A stretch of 64,000 nt of DNA from Marinactinospora thermotolerans DSM 45154 (lineage in GTDB: Bacteria > Actinomycetota > Actinomycetes > Streptosporangiales > Streptosporangiaceae), in the NCBI RefSeq assembly GCF_900167435.1, contig NZ_FUWS01000010.1, positions 124,001 to 188,000 on the forward strand, in the 5' to 3' direction. The notes under the pieces were generated by a model that saw only the letters and a program-made list of their open reading frames with translations, was not told the DNA's origin and did no database searches. Shown here piece after piece: positions 44,773-53,373 of the stretch (position 1 is its first letter; each line of letters opens with the position of its first letter). Both the position numbers and the translations under genes were made by a program.

Positions 44773-45792
44773 TCAGCCCAGCTCAAGGCGTTCCATCGTC
44801 TCGCGGAACTCCTCCATCGCGGTTCCCGTACCGAAGTAGTCCCAGGGGACCGCCATGAAGCGGTCCCCGATCCGGCCCAGGTGGAGACGGGCGGCGTCGT
44901 CGTCCCCGCAGTCGGCGAAGACCCCACCGAAGAGATGGTGGGCCTCGATGTCACGCGGGTGCTCCTCTCCCCCCGAGAGCCATCGCTCCGACGCCTCCTT
45001 CAGCTCCGCAACCGTCTCCACCGAGTAATGGTCGACGGAGAAGCGCACGAACGCCTTGTAGCTTCCCTCGTCCAGCAGGGGCATGCGCTCACGCAGCAGG
45101 TACTCGGCGTGGGCCAGCGGCAGCATCGCGACGAGGGGATGCCCCGAAGGCGCCGTACGCGCCGTGGTCCGGGCGAAGTCGAACATCTCCTCATGGGAGC
45201 CGCCCCACTTGTCGGAGAGGATCTGGAGACGCCCCCAGTGCCCGGGGAAGATCGTCGGGCAGCGCTCGATGATGTTGCGCCAGATCTCGTCCTTGTCCGC
45301 CCGGTCGAGCTGAGAGCCCATCGCGAAGGACTGGAGGCACACCCAGGGCACCGGGTCCTCGGGGAACAGGTGCGCGGAGGCCAGGAGGGGTTCCCGCGCC
45401 TCGGCGAGGGTGGCGAAGAACAGTTTGAACCGGTCACGGCCCACGGTTTCGGCCCAGCCGCCACCACGGATCTTCCACGCCTCCCTGATGAGGGTGGACC
45501 CCAACCACAGCAGGATGTCGGCCGCGTCCCGGGGATCGGTCTCCTCCTCCAGGAGACCGGCGATGTGCCCGCTGTGCCCGACCGCGGCTCCTCCCAGGGC
45601 CTCGACCCGCTGGGCGCGCTTTTCCGGATCGTCGCGGCACTCCCGCAACAGCGCCGTTCCGGCCAGGAGGTGCCCCTCCTCGACCGCGTCGACGCCCGCG
45701 TCCAGGGCGGGATCCTTCCAGCAACGGCCGGGGATGTAGGTGACCTGGGGTTTGCCATGGTCGACGCGCTTACGGCGCCCGAAGAGCCTCAT
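44773..45792 (-). CDS. Unknown helical protein, tandem paralogue B
   Basis: 339 residues, paralogue of the preceding gene and probably its ancestor or duplicate. The most conserved parts are CWKDPALDAGVDAVEEGHL, WKIRGGGWAETVGRDRFKLF, ERCPTIFPGHWGRLQ and KWGGSHEEMFDFAR. It starts with a basic MRLFGRRKR. Function unknown. No Shine-Dalgarno; TAATCT six nt before the ATG points to leaderless translation. Confidence 0.8.
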   Translation of the reverse strand: MRLFGRRKRVDHGKPQVTYIPGRCWKDPALDAGVDAVEEGHLLAGTALLRECRDDPEKRAQRVEALGGAAVGHSGHIAGLLEEETDPRDAADILLWLGSTLIREAWKIRGGGWAETVGRDRFKLFFATLAEAREPLLASAHLFPEDPVPWVCLQSFAMGSQLDRADKDEIWRNIIERCPTIFPGHWGRLQILSDKWGGSHEEMFDFARTTARTAPSGHPLVAMLPLAHAEYLLRERMPLLDEGSYKAFVRFSVDHYSVETVAELKEASERWLSGGEEHPRDIEAHHLFGGVFADCGDDDAARLHLGRIGDRFMAVPWDYFGTGTAMEEFRETMERLELG

Positions 45793-45798
45793 GGAGCG

Positions 45799-45804
45799 AG
45801 ATTA
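45799..45804 (-). promoter_or_regulatory. -10 element for leaderless paralogue B mRNA
   Basis: On the minus strand TAATCT is followed by six nt (CGCTCC) and the ATG at 45792. Confidence 0.6.
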
Positions 45805-45890
45805 GCGGCTCCTAAGAACACGAACACCTCTTTTCCGCCACAAGCGGCAAACCGGCCTTATCGCCGTAAATGGTGTGATCAACTGTGATT

Positions 45891-45924
45891 CGAGATAACA
45901 AACCGGTCTCGGTTTTTTATCTCG
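45891..45924. repeat. Long inverted repeat upstream of the paralogue pair
   Basis: 15-bp arms CGAGATAACAAACCG (45891-45905) and CGGTTTTTTATCTCG (45910-45924) match at 14 of 15 positions around a 4-nt centre. It lies about 100 bp upstream of paralogue B. The GAGATAAC core recurs at 44752-44759 just upstream of paralogue A. A nearby TGTGATCAACTGTGAT (45875-45890) contains a direct repeat. An operator for a shared regulator is plausible; a hairpin with a T-run is the alternative. Confidence 0.6.
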
Positions 45925-46053
45925 CCCATACATCGCCCGCGGGATGATCGGCATACCGGATGGAGGGAGTCATCGCAAGCACCCTCGCCACGACGCTGCA
46001 CGGACCTCGCCACATCCGTGGAGCGAACCGCCGTGGTAGAGAACGCCGGCGAT

Positions 46054-46096
46054 GCCGACGGGCTGCCGCCCCTGCTCGGGGTGGCAGCCCGTCGGC
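46054..46096 (-). terminator. Terminator after principal sigma factor gene
   Basis: Perfect 14-bp stem GCCGACGGGCTGCC (46054-46067) / complement (46083-46096), with a CCCC/GGGG pair inside the 15-nt loop, about 45 bp past the sigA stop on the minus strand. The rest of the 45793-46142 interval holds the inverted repeat listed separately and no gene. Confidence 0.85.
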
Positions 46097-46142
46097 CCGC
46101 CTCTTCGGCCCGGCCTCTCGGGGCGGCCGGCACGAAGACGGG

Positions 46143-47816
46143 TCAGTCCAGGTAGTCGCGGAGAACCTGGGAGCGCGACGGATGCCGAAGCTTCGACATC
46201 GTCTTGCTCTCTATCTGACGGATCCGCTCGCGGGTCACACCGTAGACCTTGCCGATCTCGTCCAGCGTCTTGGGCTGACCGTCGGTGAGCCCGAAACGCA
46301 TCGAGACCACACCCGCCTCGCGCTCCGACAGCGTGTCGAGGACCGAGTGCAGCTGCTCCTGCAGGAGCGTGAAGCTGACCGCCTCGCCCGGCTGGATCGC
46401 CTCGGAGTCCTCGATGAGGTCGCCGAACTCGCTGTCTCCGTCCTCGCCCAACGGGGTGTGCAGCGAGATCGGCTCACGGCCGTACTTTTGAACCTCGACG
46501 ACCTTCTCGGGGGTCATGTCGAGTTCCTTGGCGAGCTCTTCGGGAGTGGGCTCGCGACCGAGGTCCTGCAACATCTGCCGCTGGACGCGGGCCAGCTTGT
46601 TGATGACCTCGACCATGTGCACCGGGATGCGGATGGTCCGGGCCTGGTCGGCCATCGCCCGGGTGATCGCCTGACGGATCCACCAGGTGGCGTAGGTGGA
46701 GAACTTGTAACCCTTGGTGTAGTCGAACTTCTCGACCGCGCGGATCAGACCCAGGTTGCCCTCCTGGATGAGGTCCAGGAAGAGCATGCCGCGTCCGGTG
46801 TAGCGCTTGGCCAGCGAGACCACCAGGCGCAGGTTCGCCTCGAGCAGGTGCTTCTTGGCCCGGCTGCCGTCCTCGGCGATCCACTCGAGCTCGTCGCGGA
46901 ACTCGAACGGCAGCGAGTCGCCCTCTTCGGCCAGCTTCTCCTCGGCGAACAACCCCGCCTCGATACGCTTGGCGAGCTCGACCTCCTGCTCCGCGTTGAG
47001 CAGCGGAACCTTGCCGATCTGCTTGAGGTAGTCCTTGACCGGGTCGGCGGTGGCGCCCGCGGCGACGACCTGCGCCGCGGGGGCGTCGTCGTCATCGTCG
47101 TAGAGGACGAACGCCTCGTCCTCGGAGGTGTTGGCGGTGGCCTTCTCCGGGATGCCCGCGGTCTCGGGCTTGAGCCCCGACCCGGCCACCGGACCGTCGA
47201 CGACCTCGACCTCGTCGTCGGTGTCCTCGACCAGCTCCAGCTCGGCGCCGGTCTCCTCGGCGTCGTCGAAGTCGGTGACCTCGAGATCGATCTCCTCGTC
47301 CTCGAGGTTGACCTCGTCGGTCTTCTTCGTCGTGGTCTTGACGGCCGCCTTCTTGGCCGTGGTGCGCTTGGCCGGCGCGCTCTTGGCGGTCGCGGCCTTC
47401 GCCGTCCGCTTGGTTCCCCCCTCGCCCGTGGCGGCACCCGTGGCCCGCTTCTTGGCGGGAGTGGCGGCCTTGGCGGTCTCGACCACGGCGGTCACGCTGT
47501 CGGGCTGCTCCTGAGCCGCCGCGGCACGCTTCACCCTGGTCGTGGTGGTCTTGGGAGCGGTCGTCTTGCGACGTGTGGACTTGCGCCGCGTCGGTGCGGA
47601 CTCCGCCGCGCCGACGACGAGGGTGACCCCCTCCTTCGTCAGGCTGCGGAGCACGGCCTGAGCCTTCGACATGGGAATGTCGGCCTCTTCAAAGGCACGG
47701 CGCACGTCCTCGGGCTCAAGGTACCCCTGGGACCGCCCACGCTCGATCAGCTGCTGGATGACAGGCTCGTGCAGCGACTCCTGCTGCTTGGAGCGGGTCG
47801 AACTGGCAGGTGACAC
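46143..47816 (-). CDS. sigA: Principal RNA polymerase sigma factor (SigA/HrdB type)
   Basis: 557 residues. Region 1.1 ([18 protein letters not shown]) is followed by a Lys/Ala/Thr-rich stretch (about 95-185) and an acidic stretch, both typical of HrdB-like factors. Regions 1.2 to 4 are fully conserved: [49 protein letters not shown], and the region 4.2 helix-turn-helix [19 protein letters not shown]. It recognises TTGAC/TANNNT promoters of housekeeping genes. GTG 47816 has AGAGGTG six nt upstream; GTG 47822 is an alternative. Confidence 0.96.
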   Translation of the reverse strand: MSPASSTRSKQQESLHEPVIQQLIERGRSQGYLEPEDVRRAFEEADIPMSKAQAVLRSLTKEGVTLVVGAAESAPTRRKSTRRKTTAPKTTTTRVKRAAAAQEQPDSVTAVVETAKAATPAKKRATGAATGEGGTKRTAKAATAKSAPAKRTTAKKAAVKTTTKKTDEVNLEDEEIDLEVTDFDDAEETGAELELVEDTDDEVEVVDGPVAGSGLKPETAGIPEKATANTSEDEAFVLYDDDDDAPAAQVVAAGATADPVKDYLKQIGKVPLLNAEQEVELAKRIEAGLFAEEKLAEEGDSLPFEFRDELEWIAEDGSRAKKHLLEANLRLVVSLAKRYTGRGMLFLDLIQEGNLGLIRAVEKFDYTKGYKFSTYATWWIRQAITRAMADQARTIRIPVHMVEVINKLARVQRQMLQDLGREPTPEELAKELDMTPEKVVEVQKYGREPISLHTPLGEDGDSEFGDLIEDSEAIQPGEAVSFTLLQEQLHSVLDTLSEREAGVVSMRFGLTDGQPKTLDEIGKVYGVTRERIRQIESKTMSKLRHPSRSQVLRDYLD

Positions 47817-47994
47817 AAACACCTCTCGAACGGACGTGTGGCGAGATTGCTGGACCCGGCGGCCCGAAGAGTCAGGAGGCAAGGTGGTGCTCTTTTCCTC
47901 ACTCAAGCCCGGGACGCCCCTCGCTTGTGCGGAGGGCGTTGTTTTCTGTCGAGCGTACGTGCCGTCCCTGGCGTTCGGGCACGCCCGCCCAGTA

Positions 47995-48023
47995 GGATTT
48001 TCACCGCAGCTACGCGGATTCAA
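47995..48023 (-). repeat. Degenerate CRISPR-repeat-like element
   Basis: GGATTTTCACCGCAGCTACGCGGATTCAA shares the GGAT, TC-CCGC and CGCGGA positions with the element at 48046 when one gap is allowed. Start-to-start distance is 51 bp, shorter than the usual ~61 for type I-E arrays. It may be a decayed terminal repeat, or coincidence. Confidence 0.3.
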
Positions 48024-48045
48024 TCCAGTGGTTCGGGTCCTCATC

Positions 48046-48073
48046 GGATCATCCCCGCGTGCGCGGAGACCAC
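48046..48073 (-). CRISPR. Solitary type I-E-like CRISPR repeat
   Basis: Read on the minus strand this 28-bp element is GTGGTCTCCGCGCACGCGGGGA followed by TGATCC. It has the length, GC palindrome and 3' GGATGATCC-like end of type I-E repeats in actinobacteria. Reading frames through it give the tell-tale GLRARGDDP and IIPACAETT peptides of mis-annotated repeats. There is no second intact copy at 61-bp spacing and no cas gene in the window. It is best seen as a solitary repeat or array relic in the sigA upstream region. Confidence 0.5.
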
Positions 48074-48127
48074 CACGGTGGATCCTCATCCCACCTTAGG
48101 CAAGGTCGGAGAGTTCTTCGTACAGTC

Positions 48128-50224
48128 TCAATCTTCCGGCTCGGCCTCGATCGCCGGAACATGGACGGCGAGCAACGTGACATCGTCGTCCTGCTCATAC
48201 CCCGCGAGCATGTTCTCAACAAGGTATTCGAGCATCTTCTGCGGGTCGCCGACCACCTCCGCTGGCGCCTGGGACGCGACGGTTACGAGTTCGTCGAGAC
48301 CCGAGGCGACCGAGCGCCTACGGTTCTCTACTAGTCCATCGGAATAGAGCACCACGGTGTTACCGGGCTGGACGAAAATTTTGTGGTGGGCCCGTTCGAA
48401 GGGCATCCCCAGGGGCGTCGCGGGCTCGGTCTCGAGCAGCCGCGGCTCGGCGTCGGGCGCCACCACCAGGGGCGGAAGGTGCCCGGCGTTGCCGAGGTAG
48501 CCGTGTCCCGTGCCGGGCTCCAGGACGAAATAGGCCAGTGTGGTGATCTGGTCGTCGCGTTCGGTCGCGTCGAACATCCGGTCCAGCCCGGTGAGCACGT
48601 CGGCGGGTTCGGGCATGCTGAAGGCCAGCGCCCGCAGCGCGTTGCGCACCCGGCTCATACCGGTGGCGGCCTTGATGCCCTTGCCCATCACGTCGCCCAG
48701 GACACCGGCCACCCTGCCGTCGCTCAATTCGAAGGCGTCGTACCAGTCGCCGCCGACCTGGACGTACTTGGTGCCGGGGTTGTACAGGGAGGCGAAGCGG
48801 ATGCCGCGCACCTCGGGAAGGTCCTCGGGCAGCAGGCTCTGCTGGAGCGCCTCGGCGGTGCGGTGTTCGCGCTCGTAGAGCGTTGCCCGCTCCAACGCGA
48901 GCGCGCACTGGCCGGCCAGCGCCTCAAGGAAGATCCGTTCCTCGTCGGAGACGTCGCGGGTTCCGTTGAAGGCGAAACGCAGCGCCCCGATGGCCCGGCC
49001 CGCGCTCATCAGGGGCAGCGCCACCCAGGCGCGCTCGTCGGTGTGACGCAGGTAGGTGACCGCGTCCTCGTGGTGCTCCATCAGTTCCAGGAGCGCCTGG
49101 GGCGAACCGGCGATGGCGGGCTTGCGCTCGCGCACCGCGAGGGTCATGGTGCTGGGGAACTCCAGGGCCACCTCGGCCGGCGGCGCGCCGGGGATGTCGG
49201 GGATCCCGTCGGAGTTGAGCAGCCGCAACCGCAGACGTTCGCGGTCGAGCAGGGCCACAGCGGTGCGGTACACGCCGACGGCGGTCTCGCCGATCTCGGT
49301 CATGGCGTGCACGACCTGGTCCACGGTGAGCGCCTCGGCGAGGTCGGAGGTCGCCTTCTGCAACCTGACCGTCCGCAGCGCGGCCTCGCCGAGCTGCTGG
49401 GTGAGGCGCTGGCGCATCTCCTCGGCCTCGCGCTGGGTGGTGATGTCGCTGTGGGTGCCGACCCACTCGACCACGGCGTCGTCGCGGACCAGCGGGACCG
49501 CCCTGGAGTGGTAGTGGCGGAACTCGCCGGAGCGGATGCGCACCCGGAAGGTCGCGTCGAAGGGCGTCCGGTCCTGCACGGCGTCGTCCCAGGCGCGCTC
49601 CACGCGCTCGCGGTCGTCGACGTGGACCCGGCCCAACCAGCCCTCGGCGAGGTACTCCTCGGGGTCCTGGCCGGTGATGGCGCGCCATTCGGCGCAGTCC
49701 TCGTGGGTGCGTCCGTCGGGCGCGGCCGCCCAGACGATCTGGTTGCTGGCCTGCAGGAGCGAGCGGTAGCGCTCCTCACTGCGCCGCAGGGTGGTCTCGG
49801 CCTTGTGCCTGTCGCTGATGTCGACCGCGATGAGGGCCACGCCGGTGGCCTGCCCCTCGGCGTCGTGGGCGGGAAACCACGACATCGCCCAGTGGCGGTC
49901 GTCGTCAGGACGGCTCGGCGTGCCACCGATGAGGTGGTGGTCGCTGTAGACGACGGACTCCCCGGCCAGGACCGCGGACAGCGCGGTCTCGTGGGCGCAG
50001 GCGTCCTCCTCGTCGAGGACCTCGGAGGGGGTACGTCCGTGGCAGTCGCCGGAGTCCACCCCGTAGATCGTCGCCAGCGTGCGATTGACCCGCTGGTAGC
50101 GCAGGTCGGGGGTGAAGAAGGCGAACCCGATGGGAGCCTCCTTGAGGAGGGTGTCCAGCAACGCGGCATCCACCGGACTCAATCCGGACAGCCGAGGAGG
50201 CGGCACGGACGTCTCGGTGTTCAT
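48128..50224 (-). CDS. PAS-PAS-GAF-PP2C (SpoIIE-type) signalling phosphatase
   Basis: 698 residues. Two PAS domains (about 10-135 with RVNRTLATIYGVD; about 145-270 ending WVGTHSDITTQREAEEM), a GAF domain (about 295-450, WVALPLMSAGRAIGALRFAF) and a C-terminal PP2C/SpoIIE phosphatase (about 475-690). The phosphatase metal site is visible in GGDWYDAFEL and GDVMGKG, and DGLVENR continues the fold. Such proteins usually dephosphorylate anti-anti-sigma factors. GGAGGTG six nt before the ATG sets the start. No anti-sigma or STAS gene is adjacent. Confidence 0.93.
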   Translation of the reverse strand: MNTETSVPPPRLSGLSPVDAALLDTLLKEAPIGFAFFTPDLRYQRVNRTLATIYGVDSGDCHGRTPSEVLDEEDACAHETALSAVLAGESVVYSDHHLIGGTPSRPDDDRHWAMSWFPAHDAEGQATGVALIAVDISDRHKAETTLRRSEERYRSLLQASNQIVWAAAPDGRTHEDCAEWRAITGQDPEEYLAEGWLGRVHVDDRERVERAWDDAVQDRTPFDATFRVRIRSGEFRHYHSRAVPLVRDDAVVEWVGTHSDITTQREAEEMRQRLTQQLGEAALRTVRLQKATSDLAEALTVDQVVHAMTEIGETAVGVYRTAVALLDRERLRLRLLNSDGIPDIPGAPPAEVALEFPSTMTLAVRERKPAIAGSPQALLELMEHHEDAVTYLRHTDERAWVALPLMSAGRAIGALRFAFNGTRDVSDEERIFLEALAGQCALALERATLYEREHRTAEALQQSLLPEDLPEVRGIRFASLYNPGTKYVQVGGDWYDAFELSDGRVAGVLGDVMGKGIKAATGMSRVRNALRALAFSMPEPADVLTGLDRMFDATERDDQITTLAYFVLEPGTGHGYLGNAGHLPPLVVAPDAEPRLLETEPATPLGMPFERAHHKIFVQPGNTVVLYSDGLVENRRRSVASGLDELVTVASQAPAEVVGDPQKMLEYLVENMLAGYEQDDDVTLLAVHVPAIEAEPED

Positions 50225-50587
50225 ACGGGACACCTCCGGGATCCTTCCCGCTGCCGGGGATCTATGGCTGTCGGGCGCCCACGGCCCGCGACCCGCAGCG
50301 CCACGGCGACCCGGGTCTGCGGGACCACGCCCTCCTCCCGGGACGGACGGCCCCGGCCGGCTCGCCGGTTCCGCGCTCCCGGTCGCATCAGCATAAGCCA
50401 CGGGACGCCGGTCGCGCTGATCCGCCCACAGCGGACGGTGACCGGTCATAGCCGAAAGTGAATGATACGTGGTGGTGCGAACAGCGGACGGAAAGGCGCG
50501 TTTTCCGGACAGTCCAATACCGGGAAAGAATTCTTGACCTGCTGCTCCTCGGCCTTCCCGAGCGGGCCGGTGGGAAGGCGGGCGCGC
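50225..50587. other. Interval between HhH-GPD and PP2C genes
   Basis: 363 bp without a supported gene. It contains the terminator listed at 50552-50579 and, on the minus strand, TATGCT (50390-50395), a possible -10 of a long-leader PP2C promoter without a visible -35. Confidence 0.45.
50552..50579 (-). terminator. Terminator hairpin after HhH-GPD gene
   Basis: GCCTTCCC (50552-50559) pairs with GGGAAGGC (50572-50579), 12-nt loop, 8 bp beyond the minus-strand stop. Confidence 0.6.
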
Positions 50588-51178
50588 TCAGGAACGCGCG
50601 GTCCTCGCCTTCTCCGCCGCCTTCCGCTCCTGTTTGAACGCGCGGACCCGGGCCAGGGACTCGGGATCGTGGACATCGGCGACCGAGCGCGCCGTTCCGT
50701 CCTCGCCATAGGGCCCCGCCGCCTCACGCCAGCCCTGTGGACGGACCCCCAGCTGCTTGCCGAGGAGCGCCAGGAGGATCTGGCTCTTCTGCTCGCCGAA
50801 CCCCGGCAGGGCCCGCGACCGGCGCGCTACCTCCGCACCCGTGGGGACATCGCGCCACAGGGCCTCGGCATCGCCTTCGTAGTGCTCGACCAGATGGCGG
50901 CACAGGTCCTGGAGGCGCCGGGCCATCGAGCCGGGGTAACGGTGGACCGCGGGCTTGTCCGAGAGCAGCGCCGCAAAGCGCTGCGGGTCGTACTGCGCGA
51001 TCCCCCTCGCGTCCAGGTCCTCGCGCCCGAGCCTGCGCGCGATGGCCGCGGGAGCCGCGAAGGCGCGTTCCATGGGGACCTGCTGATCGAACAGCATGCC
51101 GGCCACCAAGGCCAGGGGACTGCGGGAGAGCAGGCGGTCGGCGGAGTCGTCCTGGGCGAGGTGAAGCCGGACCGTCAT
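50588..51178 (-). CDS. HhH-GPD-type base-excision repair protein
   Basis: 196 residues. The helix-hairpin-helix is seen in RALPGFGEQKSQILLALLGK, and FDQQVPMERAF matches the opening helix of the small actinobacterial HhH-GPD family. A [4Fe-4S] cysteine motif is absent and the C-terminus is basic. It likely excises a damaged base, but whether it retains glycosylase activity is unsure. No Shine-Dalgarno; GACCCT lies six nt before the ATG. Confidence 0.85.
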   Translation of the reverse strand: MTVRLHLAQDDSADRLLSRSPLALVAGMLFDQQVPMERAFAAPAAIARRLGREDLDARGIAQYDPQRFAALLSDKPAVHRYPGSMARRLQDLCRHLVEHYEGDAEALWRDVPTGAEVARRSRALPGFGEQKSQILLALLGKQLGVRPQGWREAAGPYGEDGTARSVADVHDPESLARVRAFKQERKAAEKARTARS

Positions 51179-51302
51179 AGGTCAAGGGTCGCACAAAGGC
51201 TCTGTAAGAGGCGCTCGGTAAGGGGTTGACACCAGAGGGCGACGTTGTGAAATGGATGTGGTCGCCGTCCAGACCACTGCCATCGAGGGGGCGTGAGCGA
51301 GG

Positions 51303-51566
51303 ATGCTCAAGACCTATCCCGTCGGTGACCTCCGGCAGGTCACCACCCGACTTCACGCGGAGTTCAGCGCGCTCTCCCACCAGCGCGTCGAACGCTGCGT
51401 CGCCGACACCTGGAGATGCGCCGAGCACCTCGGGTTCGACGTCACCCCCGGTCTCGTGGAACGCGTCGCCCGGGAACACCTCCAAGCCATGGTCAAATCC
51501 GAACCGCCGTCGAACCTGGGTTCCACCGTCGTCCCGGGCTCCGGCCCCCACGGCCGCACCGGCTGA
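51303..51566 (+). CDS. Small unknown helical protein
   Basis: 87 residues, no certain family. Three predicted helices (VGDLRQVTTRLHAEFSAL, VERCVADTWRCAEHLG, TPGLVERVAREHLQAM) resemble a three-helix dimerisation module, followed by a disordered Ser/Pro/Gly tail. The ATG lacks a well-placed ribosome site. A perfect 14-bp hairpin follows, which supports a transcription unit here. Confidence 0.65.
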   Translation: MLKTYPVGDLRQVTTRLHAEFSALSHQRVERCVADTWRCAEHLGFDVTPGLVERVAREHLQAMVKSEPPSNLGSTVVPGSGPHGRTG

Positions 51567-51618
51567 CGACGCCTCCGTCCGAGCATCCGCCGTTCCCGAA
51601 CGGTCGCGAACGACCTCG

Positions 51619-51652
51619 CGCGCAGCGCGCCCCGGACAGGGCGCGCTGCGCG
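51619..51652 (+). terminator. Terminator hairpin
   Basis: Perfect 14-bp stem CGCGCAGCGCGCCC (51619-51632) / complement (51639-51652) with loop CGGACA, about 50 bp past the small-protein stop. Confidence 0.75.
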
Positions 51653-51699
51653 TGTGCGGCCCCACCCGACCGGATCGGCGACCTTTCCCACGCGGGTGC

Positions 51700-51705
51700 C
51701 ATAGT
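51700..51705 (+). promoter_or_regulatory. -10-like element before gene at 51714
   Basis: CATAGT lies eight nt before the GTG start and no Shine-Dalgarno is present, consistent with a leaderless message. Confidence 0.5.
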
Positions 51706-51713
51706 CTCGTTGG

Positions 51714-53354
51714 GTGTCCCTGCCACCCCTTTCCCTGAGATCCGCCACCCCACCTCCCCCCAACGACGTCTTCGCCGAGATGCTGCGCGCCGCGCGTTCC
51801 CTGTTGGCGATGCGCCACCCGCTCGACGCCGAACTGGTGGTCAGCGAACTCCTCGGCTCCTGGTGGGGGCAGCGCGTCCCCGGCGTCGACGTCGAACGCG
51901 TCCTCGGCGAGGGTCTCGTCTCCTACGCCGCGGGGACCGGCTCCCCCGCCGGCCTGGCGCTGCTGGCCGGGATCTCCGCGCTGGGCACCTCCGAGCGGCA
52001 ACGCCGGCTCGCCACCGAGGCGGTGACGGAGCTCATCGGGCACGGCGTCGCCGGCCCCTCATGGGCCGCGTCCGTCGGCCGGGTCCGCCCGCTGGAGTGC
52101 CACGTGTCCGGTTCCCTCTTCGGTGACACCGACGAGATCGTCTGCACGTTCCGCAGCGACATCGACGCCGCGGCCGGCGAGCAGACCGCGGAGCACGCCC
52201 TGATCGCGGTCGTCGACCACAACGCGGGCGGGGTGCTGCGCGACGTCTGGGTGACGACCAAGGTCGAACGGCTCCTCGCCCATTGCCGTGACGAGGCCGA
52301 GGCCAACCCGATGGCCACCTTCGAGACCGTCACCCCGGAACGCGCGCGGGGACTCCTGGAGGCGGCGCTGGAGCGGACCGAGTCCCTGGTCAACGGCGGC
52401 GACCGGCCGGCCCGCCTCCCCGGCGGCGGCGACGGCCTCACCGGGGGTTCCCTGGCGGCGCACCGTGCGCTGCTCAGCGCCCGCGTCCGCGCGCTGCCCC
52501 GGCCGCAAAAGCCGGTGGGGATCCCGTCGTGGCGGCGGGACCGTCGCGCGGTCCTCGCGGCCCGCTTCCTCGCCTCCGACGCGGCCGCCGAACTCTCCGA
52601 CAGCTACGCCGCGAGCCGCTGTGTGGACCACATCATCGACTACGGGTGCGACGTCGACTTCGGCCGCCCGTTGCGGGTGAGCCCGCGCAAGGTCGAGGCG
52701 TTCCTGCTCTCCTGGCTGCCCCGCCGGGTGGTGCTCCTGCCCGCGGAACAGGAGGCGATGCCCCACGTGCTGGCCGCCTGGATCCGCTGGGCCGGCCCGC
52801 GCGGCGGGCTGCCCGAGATCGCGGTGGGCGCCACGCTGGACGCCGTGTGGGAGTCCACGGCCGCGTTCACGCGCTCCTACCGGGACCCCTCCTCCTTCGG
52901 TCTGCGCCACGACGCCGTGCGGCGGCTGCTGCCCGACGGCGACCTGTCCGCGCTCCCCCGCCGCATGTTCGCCTTCCCCCTCCTGGCCAGTGACCTGGTC
53001 TGGGAGGAGACCGGCCTGGACCCCTCGACCGCCGAGGGAAGACGCGCGCTGTTGCGGTTGGACCTGTTCGGCGAGTACGGGGACGGTTCCGGCGGGCGTG
53101 GCCGCCACTCCGCCCCCGAAGAGCCGGCACCTCGCCTCCAGCACCCCGAGGTCCCCGAGCCGGAGGAGACGCTGGCGGCGCACGAACGCCTGGCCGAACG
53201 GCTGTGGCACGGCGACCCTCCGGCCCTGTGGAACGCCGCCCAACGGTTGCTGGACCGCGGGCACTCCCGTTCGGCCGTGCTGGAGACGCTGCTCGACGTG
53301 CTGGGGGAGACCGGGGACGGCGAGGACCTGGACGAACGGCTCGACGACCTGTGA
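51714..53354 (+). CDS. Conserved hypothetical protein, 546 residues
   Basis: Not recognised beyond its appearance as a long cytoplasmic actinobacterial protein. An N-terminal helical part (AEMLRAARSLLAMRHPLDAE, GSWWGQRVPGVDVERVLGEG) is followed by a beta-rich section (ECHVSGSLFGDTDEIVCTF, ALIAVVDHNAGGVLRDVWVT). Then come WRRDRRAVLAARFLAS and VDHIIDYGCDVDFGRPLRVSP, and a C-terminal helical end (LAERLWHGDPPALWNAAQRL). No membrane segment or catalytic signature is evident. Start GTG, probably leaderless. Confidence 0.8.
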   Translation: MSLPPLSLRSATPPPPNDVFAEMLRAARSLLAMRHPLDAELVVSELLGSWWGQRVPGVDVERVLGEGLVSYAAGTGSPAGLALLAGISALGTSERQRRLATEAVTELIGHGVAGPSWAASVGRVRPLECHVSGSLFGDTDEIVCTFRSDIDAAAGEQTAEHALIAVVDHNAGGVLRDVWVTTKVERLLAHCRDEAEANPMATFETVTPERARGLLEAALERTESLVNGGDRPARLPGGGDGLTGGSLAAHRALLSARVRALPRPQKPVGIPSWRRDRRAVLAARFLASDAAAELSDSYAASRCVDHIIDYGCDVDFGRPLRVSPRKVEAFLLSWLPRRVVLLPAEQEAMPHVLAAWIRWAGPRGGLPEIAVGATLDAVWESTAAFTRSYRDPSSFGLRHDAVRRLLPDGDLSALPRRMFAFPLLASDLVWEETGLDPSTAEGRRALLRLDLFGEYGDGSGGRGRHSAPEEPAPRLQHPEVPEPEETLAAHERLAERLWHGDPPALWNAAQRLLDRGHSRSAVLETLLDVLGETGDGEDLDERLDDL

Positions 53355-53373
53355 TCCAGGCCCTCCGGACGGG

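Larger units (their letters stand above)
47817..48127. other. Region between PP2C and sigA genes
   Basis: 311 bp that must include the sigA promoter (minus strand). It contains an imperfect hairpin ACGCCCCTCGC-TTGT-GCGGAGGGCGT at 47914-47939 followed by a T-rich run on the plus strand. It also holds the CRISPR-repeat-like elements listed separately. No coding gene is supported. Confidence 0.5.

Noticed and set aside
45891-45924. Intrinsic terminator for a plus-strand transcript
   Set aside because: No plus-strand gene ends nearby, and the GAGATAAC core recurs upstream of the paralogue, so an operator is favoured. Not excluded.
47914-47939. Third CRISPR-like element
   Set aside because: The hairpin shares only GC-rich stem bases with the 48046 element and lacks its GGAT end and its spacing; better read as an ordinary hairpin.
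47823-48089. 91-codon upstream extension of the sigma factor
   Set aside because: It reads through the CRISPR-like elements (GLRARGDDP); HrdB-like sequence begins near the GTG at 47816.
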